Shown: positions 62,953 through 64,000 of the stretch, piece by piece
Layout: the number at the start of each line of letters is the position of its first letter
Position numbering within the stretch: position 1 is the stretch's first letter
NCBI RefSeq assembly: GCF_938039205.1
Contig: NZ_CALHVM010000058.1
Span: forward strand, 1-64,000
Length of the DNA: 64,000 nucleotides
DNA from: an uncultured Campylobacter sp.
GTDB lineage: Bacteria; Campylobacterota; Campylobacteria; Campylobacterales; Campylobacteraceae
Direction of reading: 5' to 3'
Program-made: the position numbers and the translations under genes
The notes under the pieces: model-generated
What the model saw: the letters and a program-made list of their open reading frames with translations, nothing else
What the model was told of the DNA's origin: nothing
The model's database searches: none

Positions 62953-64000
62953 GAGCGCGGCGCGGCTCATTTTGCGCTTTAAAAGTGTGCGCAAAACGCA
63001 GCTGGTTACGCAGCCCATACAAACGGTCTGTTTTTTTAGCAACACCGCGCTTGGCGACACGATTTTTAACACGCCCGTTTTTCGCGTCTTTAGGCAAAAT
63101 TTCCCGCACGTTCGCACGGTCGCCTTGCTAAATCCATCTACCGCGCCGCTTTTTAAAACCGATCCGAATATCGATGAAATTTTGCTTTATGACGGCAAAA
63201 AAGGCGGTTTTTTGCGCGCCTTGTCGCAACTAAAAAAGATAAAACCCGACATAGTTTTTATCCTACACTCAAACGAGCCGCAAGCTACGCCTCTAGCTGT
63301 TCTTTGTGGAGCCAAATACGTCTTTAAACTACCAAACGCGGGCAGTAAATTTAGCCCCTTTCACTCAAACACGCCCGAGCCTTACGGAGATGAGAGGTAC
63401 GTCGTGCTAAACCGCCTCGAGCAGCTTAAATTCGTGGGCATCGAAAGTCGCGATACGAGGCTAAATTTGTATCTGTGCGATGAGGATTTCGCCCGTGTCG
63501 ATGAAATGCTAAAAAAAGACGGCAAACGCAAATTTATCGGCTTTCAGATGGGGGCTAGCACGGTTTCCAGGCAGTGGTTTTGGCAGCGTTGGCGGGAGCT
63601 GGCGGGAATTATTTTGGAGCGCACGGACGCCGTCATCGTGCTAACGGGCAGTCCCGCCGAGCGAGCGATGACTGCGCAGTTAGACGAGGAGTTAAGAAGC
63701 GCGCACGTGATAGATGCGGCGGGTAAATTTAGTCTGCGAGAGGCTGCCGCGCTCATAGCCAGGCTTGACGTGCTTGTCACGCCCGATACCGGCCCGCTGC
63801 ACGTCGCAGCCGCGCTAAAAACGCCTACGATCGGGCTTTTTGCCGTCGCTTCGCCCGTGAACTCAAATCCGGATTTTGACGAAAATATCCATAAATTTAT
63901 CAAAAAGCCGCGCACCTGTTCGCCTTGCGTCGGCAAAAACTGCAAATTTCAGGAGTGCATGCTGCAAATAGGGGCGGATGAGGTCTGGGGGATGCTAAAG
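62939..64000 (+). CDS. Heptosyltransferase-family (GT9) protein, 3' end outside window
   Basis: Starts ATG 62939 (MRLFESAARLILRFKSVRKT) inside the end of the GT4 gene and is still open at the window end, giving 354 codons so far. GT9 blocks: TVCFFSNTALGDTIFNTPVFRVF, FIGFQMGASTVSRQWFWQRW (nucleotide-sugar loop) and VLVTPDTGPLHVAAALKTPTIGLF. Near the visible end is a Cys-rich CSPCVGKNCKFQECM. The ~20-residue basic N-terminal extension before the first strand is longer than in most GT9 proteins. Confidence 0.87.
   Translation, partial: MRLFESAARLILRFKSVRKTQLVTQPIQTVCFFSNTALGDTIFNTPVFRVFRQNFPHVRTVALLNPSTAPLFKTDPNIDEILLYDGKKGGFLRALSQLKKIKPDIVFILHSNEPQATPLAVLCGAKYVFKLPNAGSKFSPFHSNTPEPYGDERYVVLNRLEQLKFVGIESRDTRLNLYLCDEDFARVDEMLKKDGKRKFIGFQMGASTVSRQWFWQRWRELAGIILERTDAVIVLTGSPAERAMTAQLDEELRSAHVIDAAGKFSLREAAALIARLDVLVTPDTGPLHVAAALKTPTIGLFAVASPVNSNPDFDENIHKFIKKPRTCSPCVGKNCKFQECMLQIGADEVWGMLK

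Overview
The window is a chromosomal segment of a Campylobacter, most likely from the higher-GC, human-oral group (C. rectus / C. showae / C. curvus / C. concisus type). Several gene blocks keep the order known from C. jejuni: rpsB-tsf-ABC ATPase-fliR-acidic protein-gmk-tatA-argS; nadD/rsfS next to gap-pgk-tpiA-fabI; prfB, rimO and tilS; the pilN/pilO-like genes, DUF374 acyltransferase, miaB and HP0268-like gene beside nusA; dnaX near rho; ccoI-ccoS, a cytochrome c and the heptose genes gmhB-hldD-hldE-gmhA with waaF. The species group is an inference from G+C content (mid-40s by eye) and protein character; no rRNA gene is present to confirm it.

Layout. 1-7.8 kb: translation, flagellar export and Tat genes. 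7.8-13.1 kb: accessory genes, including a VanZ-like membrane protein, a zinc metallopeptidase, a frameshifted Tat-exported aldo/keto reductase, an unrecognised beta-propeller-like protein with a damaged start, and a secreted alpha/beta hydrolase. 13.1-14.0 kb: mostly non-coding. 14.0-19.2 kb: nadD-rsfS, lower glycolysis and fabI. 19.3-19.9 kb: a multiply broken DUF2625 gene. 20-25.3 kb: an Old Yellow Enzyme, then tonB-exbD-exbB divergent from a TonB-dependent receptor. 25.6-29.0 kb: Sel1 lipoprotein, an RclA-like flavoprotein, a small unknown and prfB. 29.1-33.4 kb: panC-rimO-tilS, then a dead metallophosphoesterase and an AT-rich DUF2971 gene that looks acquired. 33.4-40.8 kb: a PAS/DUF438 protein, a PilMNO-like trio, an acyltransferase, miaB and nusA. 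41-47.2 kb: a small lipoprotein, a very long dnaX, a phage remnant (head protein fragment, structured RNA candidate, operator-like palindromes, 39-aa coiled-coil protein) and rho. 47.3-53.1 kb: CDF transporter, ccoI-ccoS and two small cytochromes c. 53.3-64 kb: ADP-heptose synthesis and lipooligosaccharide core transferases, interrupted by a Y-family polymerase / YolD pair.

How the genes work together. GmhA, HldE, GmhB and HldD make the ADP-heptose that WaaF and the other GT9 enzymes add to the lipid A core. ExbB, ExbD and TonB energise the outer-membrane receptor. CcoI and CcoS supply copper and assembly functions for the cbb3 oxidase, and the small cytochromes c are plausible electron donors.

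The most striking global signal is the saturation of spacers and protein linkers by AAATTT (usually within CAAATTTG or TAAATTTG). In one 380-bp spacer I count 14 copies. The hexamer matches RAATTY, the methylation motif that licenses natural transformation in C. jejuni. It appears to have expanded into coding sequence, producing low-complexity inserts in DnaX, WaaF and others. The best candidates for undescribed biology are this motif, the phage-remnant regulatory block between dnaX and rho, and the PilMNO-like module.
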